Shown: positions 24,333-24,438 of the stretch, in pieces
Numbering within the stretch: position 1 is the first letter of the stretch
How the letters are laid out: every line of letters begins with the position of its first letter
Assembly (NCBI GenBank): GCA_934426255.1
Contig: CAKRYD010000032.1
Location: 1-24,438, forward strand
Source of the DNA: an uncultured Bacteroidaceae bacterium
Lineage (GTDB): Bacteria; Bacteroidota; Bacteroidia; Bacteroidales; Bacteroidaceae
DNA length: 24,438 bases
Direction of reading: 5' to 3'
Translations under genes and position numbers: made by a program
The notes under the pieces: generated by a model
What the model was told of the DNA's origin: nothing
What the model saw: the letters and a program-made list of their open reading frames with translations, nothing else
Databases searched by the model: none

Positions 24333-24438
24333 ATGGAGAATAAAGGTTTGACAAACATAACTGATGCTGCCTATCAGAAGTTGATAGACAACATAACCAC
24401 GCTATGGGGTGAGGCGAAGTCAAAAGCCATTGCTGCGG
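24333..24438 (+). CDS. Partial gene, N-terminus resembling DUF1016/YhcG family
   Basis: An open frame runs from ATG 24333 to the window end (35 codons) without a stop. The visible protein starts MENKGLTNITDAAYQKL and continues IDNITTLWGEAKSKAIAA. The pattern of a tyrosine, a leucine-isoleucine helix, then a helix ending in K-A-I-A-A matches the start of the DUF1016 N-terminal domain of YhcG-type proteins, as I remember it. Those proteins carry a C-terminal PDDEXK-nuclease-like domain and often occur near restriction or mobile genes. Only about a tenth of such a protein is seen, so the assignment is tentative; that a gene starts here is well supported by the promoter. Confidence 0.55.
   Translation, partial: MENKGLTNITDAAYQKLIDNITTLWGEAKSKAIAA

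Overview
The window reads as a chromosomal segment of a Bacteroidales bacterium, most likely Prevotella or a close relative. Four things support this. The promoters fit the Bacteroidetes sigma factor: nine perfect TAnnTTTG -7 boxes lie upstream of genes. Shine-Dalgarno sequences are largely absent. Several proteins are typical of the phylum: glycine-lipid acyltransferases, a Cbp1-like coiled-coil lipoprotein, and a protein with a type IX-like C-terminal tail. The genes are closely packed with moderate GC.

Left part (1-5486). Two tRNA genes, Gly(GCC) and Leu(UAA), sit on the plus strand. A tight minus-strand series follows: rsmI, a coiled-coil lipoprotein, an MFS permease and a secreted GH5 glycanase. 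rsmI and a plus-strand AI-2E-type permease diverge from a 64-base spacer that carries two copies of the same -7 box as an inverted repeat. The rsmI box is so close to the ATG that its mRNA should be leaderless or nearly so.

Division and cell wall cluster (5564-12060, minus strand). murG, murC, ftsQ, ftsA, yqeY and ftsZ are spaced 6 to 34 bases apart, behind a promoter just upstream of murG. ftsW and the earlier dcw genes are absent from the window. A POT-family peptide transporter with its own terminator lies where they would be expected. yqeY lies between ftsA and ftsZ.

Lipid genes (14147-15983, plus strand). A PlsC-like O-acyltransferase and a GNAT/hemolysin-type N-acyltransferase form a two-gene unit. 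It matches the glsA/glsB pathway for N-acyl glycine and glycine lipids, and ends in an 18-bp bidirectional terminator.

Polysaccharide unit (16053-18513, minus strand). A ricin-type lectin-like protein with a C-terminal sorting tail, a GH43 arabinosidase/xylosidase and an SGNH esterase look like one operon for decorated plant glycans. No SusC/SusD pair is present.

Export unit (18700-23631, plus strand). A TolC-like outer-membrane factor, an HlyD-like adaptor and two ABC-2 permeases (the last two overlapping by 4 bases) form a tripartite exporter. No ATPase gene lies in or beside it.

Right edge. A flavodoxin with a signal peptide (minus strand) is followed by the first 35 codons of what looks like a DUF1016/YhcG-family gene behind an excellent promoter. 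No transposase, CRISPR array, phage gene or rRNA was seen. No stretch over 300 bases lacks a gene; the longest, 12061-12358, holds the murG promoter and the terminator of the peptide transporter.
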